DNA of 35,353 nt. It comes from an uncultured Clostridia bacterium (GTDB lineage: Bacteria > Bacillota > Clostridia > Christensenellales > UBA3700). The notes beneath the pieces were generated by a model. It was given only the letters and a program-made list of their open reading frames with translations. It ran no database searches and had not been told where the DNA came from. Below are positions 1 to 8,929 of this stretch, piece by piece. The stretch spans positions 1 to 35,353 of the forward strand of contig CAMWIL010000006.1 of the NCBI GenBank assembly GCA_947174325.1. The letters are read 5' to 3'. The position numbers and the translations under genes are program-made. How positions within the stretch are numbered: position 1 is the first letter of the stretch; each line of letters begins with the position of its first letter.

Positions 1-2
1 TT

Positions 3-128
3 TACGATTTACCTTTATGTGTCGCTAAAAAATATGGCTTAAATAATTGCGAAACACACTTAAAAGCCATACAAAAATTAAAATCGGCAAATTTAGTGAA
101 GAGTGAAAAGTTAATAGTTAATAACTAA
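3..128 (+). CDS. C-terminal fragment of a hypothetical protein (truncated by window edge)
   Basis: Open frame from the window start reads YDLPLCVAKKYGLNNCETHLKAIQKLKSANLVKSEKLIVNN*, followed immediately by a terminator-like hairpin at 127-162. Confidence 0.45.
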   Translation, partial: YDLPLCVAKKYGLNNCETHLKAIQKLKSANLVKSEKLIVNN

Positions 129-162
129 AATCGGCAAATATCCTACGACATTTGCCGATTTT
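127..162 (+). terminator. Rho-independent terminator-like hairpin
   Basis: aaaatcggcaaat-atcctacgac-atttgccgatttt: 13-bp perfect stem ending in T-run, directly after the stop codon. Confidence 0.65.
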
Positions 163-182
163 GGAGCTACTGGCCAGATTCG
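161..182 (-). pseudogene. Duplicate of tRNA-Thr 3' end (T-arm/acceptor/CCA remnant)
   Basis: ttggagctactggccagattcg is identical to 357-378, the 3' end of the complete tRNA-Thr gene including encoded CCA. Confidence 0.75.
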
Positions 183-290
183 TAAGGAGCGAAGCGACGG
201 CATAGCGAGCAAGCGCCTAGCGTCTCGTGCGAGCGTCACCGTTCGAACTGTCTGCGCCTGTTTTAAACAGAAGAAAGACGAGCGACATTC

Positions 291-336
291 AGAGCATAAA
301 AATAGAAGGGATTGCGCCCTTCTATTTTTATGCTCT
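291..336 (-). terminator. Terminator-like long hairpin downstream of tRNA-Thr
   Basis: agagcataaaaatagaaggg-attgcg-cccttctatttttatgctct: 20-bp perfect inverted repeat with internal T-run on the minus strand. Confidence 0.65.
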
Positions 337-357
337 TCTTTAGCGAGCTCTTTCTCT

Positions 358-433
358 TGGAGCTACTGGCCAGATTCGAACTGGCGACCTGTTCATTACG
401 AGTGAACTGCTCTACCTACTGAGCCACAGTAGC
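358..433 (-). tRNA. tRNA-Thr (anticodon CGT)
   Basis: Minus strand folds as GCTACTG/TG/GCTC-AGTAGGTA-GAGC/A/GTTCA-CTCGTAA-TGAAC/AGGTC/GCCAG-TTCGAAT-CTGGC/CAGTAGC/T/CCA; 76 nt with encoded CCA. Confidence 0.95.
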
Positions 434-513
434 ATAATGCGAATTAAATCGCATTTATTATATACAATTATTTGTCTTTTAGCAACTGATTTGCCGACTT
501 TTCAAAAAAATTT

Positions 514-1905
514 TTAGAAGTCAGCGTTGCCCGTAGTACGAGAGAACGGAATTACGTCTCTGATATTCTGCATTCCCGTAAGATACATTATTAATCTTTC
601 AAATCCAAGACCATAACCGGCGTGCTTTACTCCGCCATATCTGCGAAGATCAAGATACCACCAATAATCCTCTTCTCTCAATCCAAGCTCTTTGATCCTT
701 GCGGTAAGCAGATCCAATCTCTCTTCTCTTTGACTTCCGCCTATTATCTCGCCTACGCCCGGCACAAGAAGATCGACCGCGGCAACAGTTTTCCCGTCGT
801 CGTTAAGTCTCATATAGAAAGCTTTTATCTCCTTTGGATAATTTGTTACAAACACAGGCTTTTTGAATATCTTTTCTGTAAGATATCTTTCATGTTCCGT
901 CTGCAAGTCCGCTCCCCAAAATACAGGATATTGGAATTCGTCTTTATGCTTTTCAAGAAGCTCGATAGCCTCCGTATAAGTTACAGTCGCAAAATCGCTC
1001 TCTACTATTCCTTGTAATCTCTCGATAAGTCCCTTGTCCATAAAGTTGTTGAAGAAAGCCATTTCCTCCGGACATTTTTCCAACACGTCATTTATCACGT
1101 ACTTGACCATATCGCGAGCGAGGTTCATATCGTCTTGCAAGTCCGCAAAAGCGATCTCCGGTTCGATCATCCAAAATTCCGATGCGTGACGGTTCGTATA
1201 GCTTTTTTCAGCCCTGAAAGTAGGTCCGAACGTATAGACGTTGCCAAAAGCAAGCGCAAAACACTCCGCATTAAGCTGTCCGCTTACGGTCAAGCCTGCG
1301 GATTTGCCGAAGAAGTCTTTTGAATAATCTATTTCTCCGTCTTTTGTCAAAGGCGGTTTTTTCATATCCAAAGTCGTGACCTTAAACATTTCTCCCGCGC
1401 CCTCGCAGTCGCTCGTCGTGATAAGAGGAGTATTAACGTAAACAAAGTTTCTCGACGCAAAGAAAGCGTGGATAGCCTGAGCTGCGACTGAACGAACTCT
1501 AAACACCGCTTGGAAAGTATTCGCTCTCGGTCTAAGGTGAGCGATCTCTCTCAAATACTCCATCGTATGTCTCTTTTTCTGCAATGGATAAGAAGGAGTC
1601 GAAGTCGCTTCTATCTCAATCTTAACTGCCTTGATCTCATACGGCTGTTTCATTCCCGGCGTAACCACCACTACGCCCTGTACGCTTATTCCTGCGCCGA
1701 CGTTTTGCGAAATGACAGTTTTGTAATTGTCCAAACTAATATCCGCAATTATCTGCGTGGACTTGAAATAAGTGCCGTCGTTAAGTTCGATAAACGCAAA
1801 ATTCTTGCTGTCTCTTATCGTTCTTACCCAACCGCATACGTTGACTTCTTTATTTGCATATTTTTCAAAATCAAGCGCGAGTTCTTTTAATGTCAGTCTG
1901 CTCAT
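514..1905 (-). CDS. asnS: Asparagine--tRNA ligase
   Basis: Class II AsnRS/AspRS-like protein from [44 protein letters not shown]; internal ATG at 1905 has GAGG RBS. The ORF-track extension to 2178 runs into an upstream ncRNA. Confidence 0.95.
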   Translation of the reverse strand: MSRLTLKELALDFEKYANKEVNVCGWVRTIRDSKNFAFIELNDGTYFKSTQIIADISLDNYKTVISQNVGAGISVQGVVVVTPGMKQPYEIKAVKIEIEATSTPSYPLQKKRHTMEYLREIAHLRPRANTFQAVFRVRSVAAQAIHAFFASRNFVYVNTPLITTSDCEGAGEMFKVTTLDMKKPPLTKDGEIDYSKDFFGKSAGLTVSGQLNAECFALAFGNVYTFGPTFRAEKSYTNRHASEFWMIEPEIAFADLQDDMNLARDMVKYVINDVLEKCPEEMAFFNNFMDKGLIERLQGIVESDFATVTYTEAIELLEKHKDEFQYPVFWGADLQTEHERYLTEKIFKKPVFVTNYPKEIKAFYMRLNDDGKTVAAVDLLVPGVGEIIGGSQREERLDLLTARIKELGLREEDYWWYLDLRRYGGVKHAGYGLGFERLIMYLTGMQNIRDVIPFSRTTGNADF

Positions 1906-2009
1906 ATCCGCCTCTTTCAACTTTAATATATAAGAGTATAGCATATATACCGTTAAAATACAAACCTTTTTTATTTGTTTTGAGTAAAGAAATCCGCAAT
2001 GTACATATA

Positions 2010-2042
2010 AAAACGGCAAGCATAAAAACTGCTTGCCGTTTT
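2010..2042 (-). terminator. Rho-independent terminator of the upstream ncRNA
   Basis: aaaacggcaagca-taaaaac-tgcttgccgtttt, 13-bp stem with flanking A/T runs. Confidence 0.8.
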
Positions 2043-2049
2043 TTTGAGT

Positions 2050-2209
2050 ACACAACCGAGTGCAATTCTGAACCCGCTTTGTAGCAGGTGGGTATCCTGT
2101 GCAAATCTTTTGTAATCCTTCAACCGCTAAAGCGGTAAGGCGCGCCAGCCAACTTCCAACTCCGGATTCCCTATTCAAGAGTGCGGTACAATGTGCATCT
2201 CGCTTGTGT
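2050..2209 (-). ncRNA. Structured ncRNA upstream of asnS, 6S RNA-like
   Basis: Minus strand: TTGATT-N17-TATAAT promoter, start at ACACAAGCGAG that pairs with CTCGGTTGTGT at the 3' end, inner TGCA/TGCA pairing, 3'-side hairpin ACCUGC-UACAAA-GCGGGU in a large internal bulge, apical ACCGCTTTAGCGGT, then terminator. Rod-like architecture resembles 6S RNA. Confidence 0.55.
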
Positions 2210-2213
2210 ATCT

Positions 2214-2243
2214 ATATTATACTATACCGATATGGCAAAATCA
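2214..2243 (-). promoter_or_regulatory. Sigma-A-type promoter of the ncRNA
   Basis: Minus strand TTGATT TTGCCATATCGGTATAG TATAAT, 17-nt spacer, 7 nt before the ACACAAGCG start. Confidence 0.65.
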
Positions 2244-2647
2244 ATACCCGATTTGTAAAATTTTCTGGCAAAATCAGTAAATTTTTTATTAAGGCAAAAT
2301 TTATGGGATATGTGTCGATTATTCACAACAATTTAACGACAATAAAAAGTCCCCGCGCTTTATGCTCAAAAGAATAAGGAAATACGTCGTCTATTTTTAT
2401 ATATTCCCTTTCACTATCGTACTTTACGATGGCATGAATAAAAGAACTTGTTGGCGATATCAATAGAATAAGCCGTCAAAACGTTCGGCGAATTACAAGA
2501 GACGTAAAAAAGAAAGCGGTAGATTTTGCGCTCAGTGAGTATTAGGCGAGCCGAGTCGTACGTCCGTACGATGAGCGTGAGCCGAGCGCTTAATCAGCGT
2601 AAAAGATATTGCTTTACTTTCATTTCTCTTGTTATTCTCCGAACGCA

Positions 2648-3604
2648 TTATCTAACTGCGTCTTTATATTTTTTAGTTGGATCAACAACGTGTTGAGCGT
2701 CCTTGTAATACTTCTTCGAGCAGTAGTGATAATAAGTCACCATATCGTACGCCTGCGATAAGACGTTTGTCACTCCAAGAACAATAAATAGACCAAAGCC
2801 TAGCGTAAGCACTCCGACAGTTACTGAAAGCAGCAATGATGCAAGGTATATAACAAAATACACGCCCAAAGTATCTCTAAACGTCTTGCTAGCCATCTTG
2901 AAGTTGGCGACAAGACTTTCGTTGACCGTCATATCAGATACGACGTATGCCGGCATCCAACCTGCAAAAAGAGACCTGCGTATTGCAAGAGCAAGGATTG
3001 CGGTAAAATAAGCGACAACCAATCCGAAGAAATTATTCCACGCTCCTACCAAAAAACCAAGTCCTAAGCTCAAACCTATTATAATAATTATCCATAAAAT
3101 ATACATTCCTACGTATGCCAACGAAAACTTTATGGATTTGCCTACGTTTGCAATAAAATTGGAAGTAAATCCATACTCGCTGTCGGAAGACATAAACGCG
3201 TGCAACGTATCTGTTACCGTATACATACACATATGGAAATAAACGCTGAAAAGGAATAGTATAATGACGACTGCAATTATACCGCCCCATATCGCGCCCA
3301 AATGCGATCTCGTCACCTCACCCACTTGTTTGAGCGCATTTACAAGATTTTGATACTCAACGGTCATTCCCTGATGGATGCCGTCTTCCATATCCGCCCC
3401 GCCGAATATTGAGGACAAATACTCTTTTACCGTATTGCCGATCTCCAAATCTTTAAGATCGCTCATATATCCGCTAAGCGTAGGAGCTAATATAGCGTAA
3501 CCAATGATACCGAAAATCAACAAAGCTATCAATACGGCTAGTATAAGTTGATAGACCAACGAAAACTTTGAAATCAAAATACTAAAAGAATTTTTTGTAA
3601 TCAT
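2648..3604 (-). CDS. Hypothetical multi-pass membrane protein
   Basis: 318-aa ORF with several hydrophobic segments; overlaps the upstream ORF by 4 nt. Confidence 0.8.
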   Translation of the reverse strand: MITKNSFSILISKFSLVYQLILAVLIALLIFGIIGYAILAPTLSGYMSDLKDLEIGNTVKEYLSSIFGGADMEDGIHQGMTVEYQNLVNALKQVGEVTRSHLGAIWGGIIAVVIILFLFSVYFHMCMYTVTDTLHAFMSSDSEYGFTSNFIANVGKSIKFSLAYVGMYILWIIIIIGLSLGLGFLVGAWNNFFGLVVAYFTAILALAIRRSLFAGWMPAYVVSDMTVNESLVANFKMASKTFRDTLGVYFVIYLASLLLSVTVGVLTLGFGLFIVLGVTNVLSQAYDMVTYYHYCSKKYYKDAQHVVDPTKKYKDAVR

Positions 3605-4413
3605 ACCTTCAAGTCCTCCCTTTCCAATTCTTCAACGTCAAAATATACGATATAAGTCATCACGCTAAGGTAAGATATAAACACCCAATAAAAAATACAA
3701 GAAAATATCTTCAAAACGTATTTCATATTTTGAAACGGAAAGATAATTATTAATGCCGTCGGCAGCATAAGAAGAATTATCACCCATAACGTTGCAAAAA
3801 ATAGTTTTATACTCTTTGCGCTCAAAGAATTGACGGACTGCGCCAAAGATTTGAACAATCCATAACCTTTCATAGTCATATTCGGTATCGCCAGCAACGA
3901 CAGCGTTATCAGATACAATTCCAACAGCAAAAACAGCGCGGAGAGAATTATACAAGCAGGCAAAGCGTTTTTCAACACCTTTATAGCCGTGTATAGGAAA
4001 GTAGAAAGCAATATAGCAACTATTTCCAACGACACGAAAATAAACAAAGCGTATTTCGCCACAGGCAGAAAATGATCGTTTAGATACTCGCCTATATTCT
4101 TCAATTTACCGTCGTTTCCATAGCGCATTCTCTGTCTGTTGTACCCCGACGTCACGCTCACGAAAATGATTGTGACCAACAACAAGAACAATATCAATAC
4201 AAGTCTTCCAACGCCGGTGAAGTCATTGAGCTTGCTGAAAATATCAATAAAATTATTGTAAGTATTCTCCTTTCTGCCTATACTTACTATGATATCCAAT
4301 ATGCTCAACGGATCGATCACAAGTCCCATCAGTACGGCGGGTATGAACAGCGCTGCCATACTTTTAAGAAAATTATGTCGCATATAGTCAAGCGTCATTT
4401 TTGAATAACTCAT
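3601..4413 (-). CDS. Hypothetical multi-pass membrane protein
   Basis: 270-aa ORF, about six hydrophobic segments, translationally coupled to the next gene. Confidence 0.8.
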   Translation of the reverse strand: MSYSKMTLDYMRHNFLKSMAALFIPAVLMGLVIDPLSILDIIVSIGRKENTYNNFIDIFSKLNDFTGVGRLVLILFLLLVTIIFVSVTSGYNRQRMRYGNDGKLKNIGEYLNDHFLPVAKYALFIFVSLEIVAILLSTFLYTAIKVLKNALPACIILSALFLLLELYLITLSLLAIPNMTMKGYGLFKSLAQSVNSLSAKSIKLFFATLWVIILLMLPTALIIIFPFQNMKYVLKIFSCIFYWVFISYLSVMTYIVYFDVEELEREDLKV

Positions 4414-4427
4414 TATTTTAACTCCCG

Positions 4428-5078
4428 TTACTTTACAGAATAATTTTCTCTTACGAATTCTATCACGTCATAAGGCGTTTTTGCTCTGAAAATCACGTTT
4501 TTGTTGTGGATATTTTCGTAATCTCCAAAGCCCCACAAGCACAGTATGCAATCCATCCCTACTTCTTCAGCGCCTTCTACGTCGTATATGGTATCGCCTA
4601 CCATTACGCAGTCCTCAGCCTTGATCCCGTATTTATCCAACGCGTATTGCAATACTTGCGTCTTCGTCTCTCTTACATTATATACCAATCCGGAGAGTAT
4701 TTCAATACTTTCCCTTACTCCAAACCAATCGAGCAGATGATCGGCTTCTTCGTGTTTTTTGCAAGTAGCCACGCCCGTGATAATGCCCTCCATATCGTGG
4801 CATTGTTTGAGCATATCAGCCACGCCGTCATAGAGTTTGCTTTTGTATATAGCCTTTTCTCCGACGTAAAGCGTCCTGAAATACTGCACGGCTTCGTACG
4901 CTTTATCCTTGCCGATATACTTTTCAAAAGTTTCGGACAGCGGCGGTCCTATAAATCTCGGATACAACGCTTTGTCAACGTCCGTTTTGTAATGTTCAAA
5001 CGTCTTTTCCAGTATATCGCATACTCCGTCGTGGGTATTGCTTATCGTTCCGTCAAAATCAAAAAATACGTACTTCAT
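4428..5078 (-). CDS. HAD-family hydrolase (phosphoglycolate phosphatase-like)
   Basis: MKYVFFDFDGTISNTHDGV (motif I DxDGT), GVATCKK and VMVGDTIYDVEGAEEVGM motifs. Confidence 0.9.
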   Translation of the reverse strand: MKYVFFDFDGTISNTHDGVCDILEKTFEHYKTDVDKALYPRFIGPPLSETFEKYIGKDKAYEAVQYFRTLYVGEKAIYKSKLYDGVADMLKQCHDMEGIITGVATCKKHEEADHLLDWFGVRESIEILSGLVYNVRETKTQVLQYALDKYGIKAEDCVMVGDTIYDVEGAEEVGMDCILCLWGFGDYENIHNKNVIFRAKTPYDVIEFVRENYSVK

Positions 5079-5096
5079 ATCTTAATCTTCACTTTT

Positions 5097-7724
5097 TCAG
5101 TTGCCTAAAAGTGTGTCTATCTCGGATTTAAGCTTGTTAGCCTTCTCCTGATAGTTTATGAGTTTTTCCTTTTCTTTGTCTATCAATGCCTTTGGCGCTT
5201 TTGCTACAAAGCCTTGATTTGAAAGCATCCTGTTGCATCTTTCCACTTCGCTCATCGTAACTTTGTACTCGCCTTGAAGTCTTTCGACCTCCTTATTTAC
5301 GTCTACCAGATCTCCGAGTGGTATCGCTATTTCGCCGAAATCTCCGAAAAGCGAAACGAGTTTTTCCTCTATACCGTTTTTATTGTCGACAAATTCAACG
5401 CTTTCTACGCTTGCAAGTTTGCAAATATAGCTCACGTCTTTTACGTTTACCGAGCTTGCAACGAAATAAGCGCTGATTTTCTTTGACGGAGCAACGCCCT
5501 TTTCCGCTTTCATATTACGGATAGCCTTGACAGCTTCCATAGCCTTTGCGAATTCCCCGCTTTCTTTTGTATAATTGAATTTTTTATTAACGCTAGGCCA
5601 ATTTGATATAACGATACTCTTTTTCGTAGTCGGCAGATTTTTGTAAATCTCTTCGGTGATGAACGGCACGAAAGGATGCATCAACTTGAGAATATTTTCA
5701 AGCACGAATACAAGCACGCTTAGCGTATTCGTCTTTTTGTCCGCGCTGTCTCCGTACAAAGCTACTTTCGCCAACTCGATATACCAGTCGCAGAATTCCG
5801 TCCAAACAAAATCGTAAAGTTTAGCCGCCGCATTGCCGAGTTCGTATTTCTCCAAGTTGACGGTAATTTCCTTGATAGCTTTGTTCATTCTGGACAGTAT
5901 CCACTTATCGGCGTTTGTCAGTCTAAAAGATCCGATCTCTTTTAGCTTTTCGCCTTTTAGATTGAGCAAAACAAATCTAGAAGCATTCCAGAGTTTATTC
6001 ATAAAGTTTCTGGAAAATTCCGTCTTCTGATCAGTATATTTTGTATCGTTGCCGGGCGCTAAACCTTGTATCAACGAAAATCTCAAACTGTCCGCGCCGT
6101 AATTGTCGATGATCTCCAACGGATCGATACCGTTGCCGAGCGACTTGCTCATCTTTCTTCCTTGCGCGTCTCTTACTATTCCGTGTATAAGCACTTCAGG
6201 GAAAGGAATTTCTCCCATATGTTCAAGTCCCGAGAAAATCATTCTCGCTACCCAGAAGAAGATTATATCGTACGCCGTTACCAACAACGAATTAGGATAG
6301 AAGTATTTAATATCTTCCGTCTTGTCGGGATATCCCAACGTAGAGAAAGGCCACAATGCGCTGGAAAACCAAGTATCAAGCACGTCCTCATCCTGACGAA
6401 TACGTCTTCCTCCGCATTTCGGACAAACATCAACGTCAGTCTTAGAAACGGTCATTTCCCCGCAGTCGTCGCAATAATAAGCGGGTATTCTGTGTCCCCA
6501 CCAAAGCTGACGGGAAATACACCAATCTTTTATATTTTCCATCCAGTTGAAATATACCTTACTGAATCTCGAAGGAATAAATTCGACTTGTTTCTTTCTC
6601 ACAACGTCTATCGCAGGTTTTGCGAGAGGTTGCATTTTGACAAACCACTGCTTGCTTACGATAGGTTCTACCGTCGCGTGACATCTATAACATTCTCCGA
6701 CGTTGTGTTTATAGTCCTCGATCTTGACCATATATCCTTGCGACTGCAAGTCTTCGCAAATGCGTTTTCTTGCTTCCACTCTGTCAAGACCTTGATATAT
6801 TCCGGCGTTTTCGTTCATACTGCCGTCGTCGTTCATGACCTTGATGACTTCCAAATCGTGTCTCAAGCCTACTTCGAAGTCGTTGGGGTCGTGAGCAGGA
6901 GTTATCTTCACCGCGCCGCTTCCAAAGTCCATTTCAACGTACTCGTCCGCAACAACGGGGATATGCTTATTCAATAACGGCAAAACCAACATCTTGCCGA
7001 CCATATCCGAATATCTTTCGTCTTTTGGATTGACCGCAACCGCAGTATCGCCGAGCATTGTTTCTGGTCTTGTAGTAGCGACTACGATCTCTCCGCTGCC
7101 GTCCGCAAGCGGATATCTTATATGCCAAAGATGGCTGTCCTGTTCTTTATATTCTACTTCCGCGTCGCTCAACGCAGTCTTACAACAAGGACACCAGTTG
7201 ATGATCCTATCGCCCTTGTATATCAAATTCTTGTTGTAGAGATTGACGAAAACTTCTCTTACGGCTCTTGAACATTTTTCGTCCATCGTAAACGTTTCTC
7301 TCGACCAATCGCACGACGCGCCGAGCTTTTTGAGTTGTTCGACTATCCTGCCGCCATACTGCTCTTTCCACGCCCACGCTCTTTTGAGAAAACCGTCTCT
7401 TCCAACGTCTTTCTTTGTCAATCCCTCTTCGTTTTTCATCTTCTCGACGATCTTGACTTCCGTCGCTATCGAAGCGTGATCCGTGCCGGGAAGCCATAGC
7501 GTGCTAAATCCCTGCATTCTCTTGAATCTTATTATTACGTCTTGGATAGTATCGTTGAGCGCATGACCTATATGCAACTGTCCCGTAATATTTGGCGGCG
7601 GGATAACTATCGTGAACGGTTCTTTCTTAGCGTCTACCTTTGCCTTGAAATAACCTTTATCCATCCACTCCTTATACAGTTTGTTTTCAAACGATTTTGG
7701 ATCGTAAGTCTTTGACATCTCCAT
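5097..7724 (-). CDS. valS: Valine--tRNA ligase
   Basis: 875 aa; PPPNITGQLHIGHALN (HIGH) and GRKMSKSLGNGIDPLEII (KMSKS), ValRS-like editing region and C-terminal coiled coil. Confidence 0.97.
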   Translation of the reverse strand: MEMSKTYDPKSFENKLYKEWMDKGYFKAKVDAKKEPFTIVIPPPNITGQLHIGHALNDTIQDVIIRFKRMQGFSTLWLPGTDHASIATEVKIVEKMKNEEGLTKKDVGRDGFLKRAWAWKEQYGGRIVEQLKKLGASCDWSRETFTMDEKCSRAVREVFVNLYNKNLIYKGDRIINWCPCCKTALSDAEVEYKEQDSHLWHIRYPLADGSGEIVVATTRPETMLGDTAVAVNPKDERYSDMVGKMLVLPLLNKHIPVVADEYVEMDFGSGAVKITPAHDPNDFEVGLRHDLEVIKVMNDDGSMNENAGIYQGLDRVEARKRICEDLQSQGYMVKIEDYKHNVGECYRCHATVEPIVSKQWFVKMQPLAKPAIDVVRKKQVEFIPSRFSKVYFNWMENIKDWCISRQLWWGHRIPAYYCDDCGEMTVSKTDVDVCPKCGGRRIRQDEDVLDTWFSSALWPFSTLGYPDKTEDIKYFYPNSLLVTAYDIIFFWVARMIFSGLEHMGEIPFPEVLIHGIVRDAQGRKMSKSLGNGIDPLEIIDNYGADSLRFSLIQGLAPGNDTKYTDQKTEFSRNFMNKLWNASRFVLLNLKGEKLKEIGSFRLTNADKWILSRMNKAIKEITVNLEKYELGNAAAKLYDFVWTEFCDWYIELAKVALYGDSADKKTNTLSVLVFVLENILKLMHPFVPFITEEIYKNLPTTKKSIVISNWPSVNKKFNYTKESGEFAKAMEAVKAIRNMKAEKGVAPSKKISAYFVASSVNVKDVSYICKLASVESVEFVDNKNGIEEKLVSLFGDFGEIAIPLGDLVDVNKEVERLQGEYKVTMSEVERCNRMLSNQGFVAKAPKALIDKEKEKLINYQEKANKLKSEIDTLLGN

Positions 7725-7771
7725 AGTTGTTACCTTGTCCTGTTATTTATCTTAATATATCCGTATTTTTA

Positions 7772-8032
7772 TCAGTAATGCATTTTTACGATAGCCATCA
7801 ATATGCCTATCAACACTATTGCCACCGAAATAAACTTGAAAGACGCTTGAAGCATCTCGAAATTCTCTACTTCGCCTTTTGCCTTGCGCTTATTTGCTAT
7901 GCTTCTGGCTATCGGCGTACTGCAAAAATTCAGCACCAAACCGACTATCATAATACATACTCCCGCTATGACGGCAGGCTGGGTAAGTCTTTCCCAATGA
8001 AACGTAAACGCGATCAATTCGAGTATCTGCAC
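7772..8032 (-). CDS. Small two-TM membrane protein, unknown function
   Basis: 86-aa ORF between pgsA and valS in the same orientation with tight spacing; two hydrophobic segments. Confidence 0.7.
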   Translation of the reverse strand: MQILELIAFTFHWERLTQPAVIAGVCIMIVGLVLNFCSTPIARSIANKRKAKGEVENFEMLQASFKFISVAIVLIGILMAIVKMHY

Positions 8033-8044
8033 TGACGTTACCTC

Positions 8045-8779
8045 TTACCGTTCCGCTTTCTCTTCGGCGGGCTCTTCCGACCGATCGTCAGCAATATTTG
8101 TTTCGTCTGCTACTTGTTCTTGTTCTTGCGGCAAAGCTCTCTCTTCTACTATCGGCAAAGGTCTGCCGTATCTGTCAAGAGTATCGAGTATTCCGCTCTC
8201 TCTTACCGCCTTGAGTTGTTTTGTATATATCACGGTATACGTTGCAGCCGCCGCTATAGCCAACACGCTCGCAATTATCAAAATAGCAATATCTATCCAT
8301 TTGATTATATCGTTTTTAAGCGTGAAGAAAGACAAAAGTATGCCGACGAAATAAATTGCCGCGCCTGCCTTTCCTATCTTGACGGATTTCTGCTCGACCT
8401 GTCTTTTGCTCGCCCTCATCCAATACTTGGACGTAACGCCCATATATACTTCCTTGACGATAATGATTATAGCGAAAGCCCAGTGGATATTCTGACAAAT
8501 GCATAGCATAAGTACTGCCACGCATTGCAACACTTTATCCGCTATCGGATCTAGCACCTTGCCTATATCGGAAACTTGATTGAAATGTCTTGCTATGTAG
8601 CCGTCGCAAATATCGGTAATTTCCGCAAAGAAAAACACTCCAAAACTTGCCCACATATAAGCGTCCGTCTTTTCGACGAAATATTCCGCCATAAGCCAAA
8701 CGAAAATCGGAATACATATCAACCTGATATAGGTCAATATGTTGGGAATTGTAAATAAATCTTCCTTCTTAAATTCCAT
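8045..8779 (-). CDS. pgsA: CDP-diacylglycerol--glycerol-3-phosphate 3-phosphatidyltransferase
   Basis: IPNILTYIRLICIPIFVWLM and the CDP-alcohol phosphotransferase motif DICDGYIARHFNQVSDIGKVLDPIADK. Confidence 0.92.
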   Translation of the reverse strand: MEFKKEDLFTIPNILTYIRLICIPIFVWLMAEYFVEKTDAYMWASFGVFFFAEITDICDGYIARHFNQVSDIGKVLDPIADKVLQCVAVLMLCICQNIHWAFAIIIIVKEVYMGVTSKYWMRASKRQVEQKSVKIGKAGAAIYFVGILLSFFTLKNDIIKWIDIAILIIASVLAIAAAATYTVIYTKQLKAVRESGILDTLDRYGRPLPIVEERALPQEQEQVADETNIADDRSEEPAEEKAER

Positions 8780-8871
8780 AATAGCCTCTCAAAAATAATA
8801 TTATGCACTTTATTATAACACGCGAAATATATAATTGCAATTACATTTGACAAAAATGCGTATAGAATATA

Positions 8872-8898
8872 GCCGAGTCGAATAATATTCGGCTCGGC
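8872..8898 (-). terminator. Terminator-like hairpin downstream of LRR gene
   Basis: gccgag-t-cgaa-taata-ttcg-g-ctcggc inverted repeat, positioned after the 8930 stop. Confidence 0.5.
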
Positions 8899-8929
8899 AT
8901 AAAAAGCAAATAATAGACTGATTTGATAT

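Noticed and set aside
1905-2178. N-terminal 91-aa extension of AsnS in the ORF track
   Set aside because: It translates through a promoter, a terminator and a structured ncRNA; AsnRS homology, RBS and promoter support the ATG at 1905.
2050-2209. T-box or cobalamin riboswitch interpretation of the asnS-upstream RNA
   Set aside because: No T-box AGGGTGGNACCGCG element; only a superficial B12-box-like gaataggg aatccgg; a terminator and a separate asnS promoter lie between the RNA and asnS.
2099-2377. 92-aa plus-strand ORF between asnS and the membrane gene
   Set aside because: Antisense to the ncRNA and its promoter, no RBS, no protein-like signature.
2362-2466. Small plus-strand ORF MLKRIRKYVVYFYIFPFTIVLYDGMNKRTCWRYQ
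   Set aside because: No convincing RBS or promoter; short enough to occur by chance.
6066-6977. 303-aa plus-strand ORF opposite valS
   Set aside because: Antisense to the highly conserved valS coding sequence; shadow ORF produced by codon bias.
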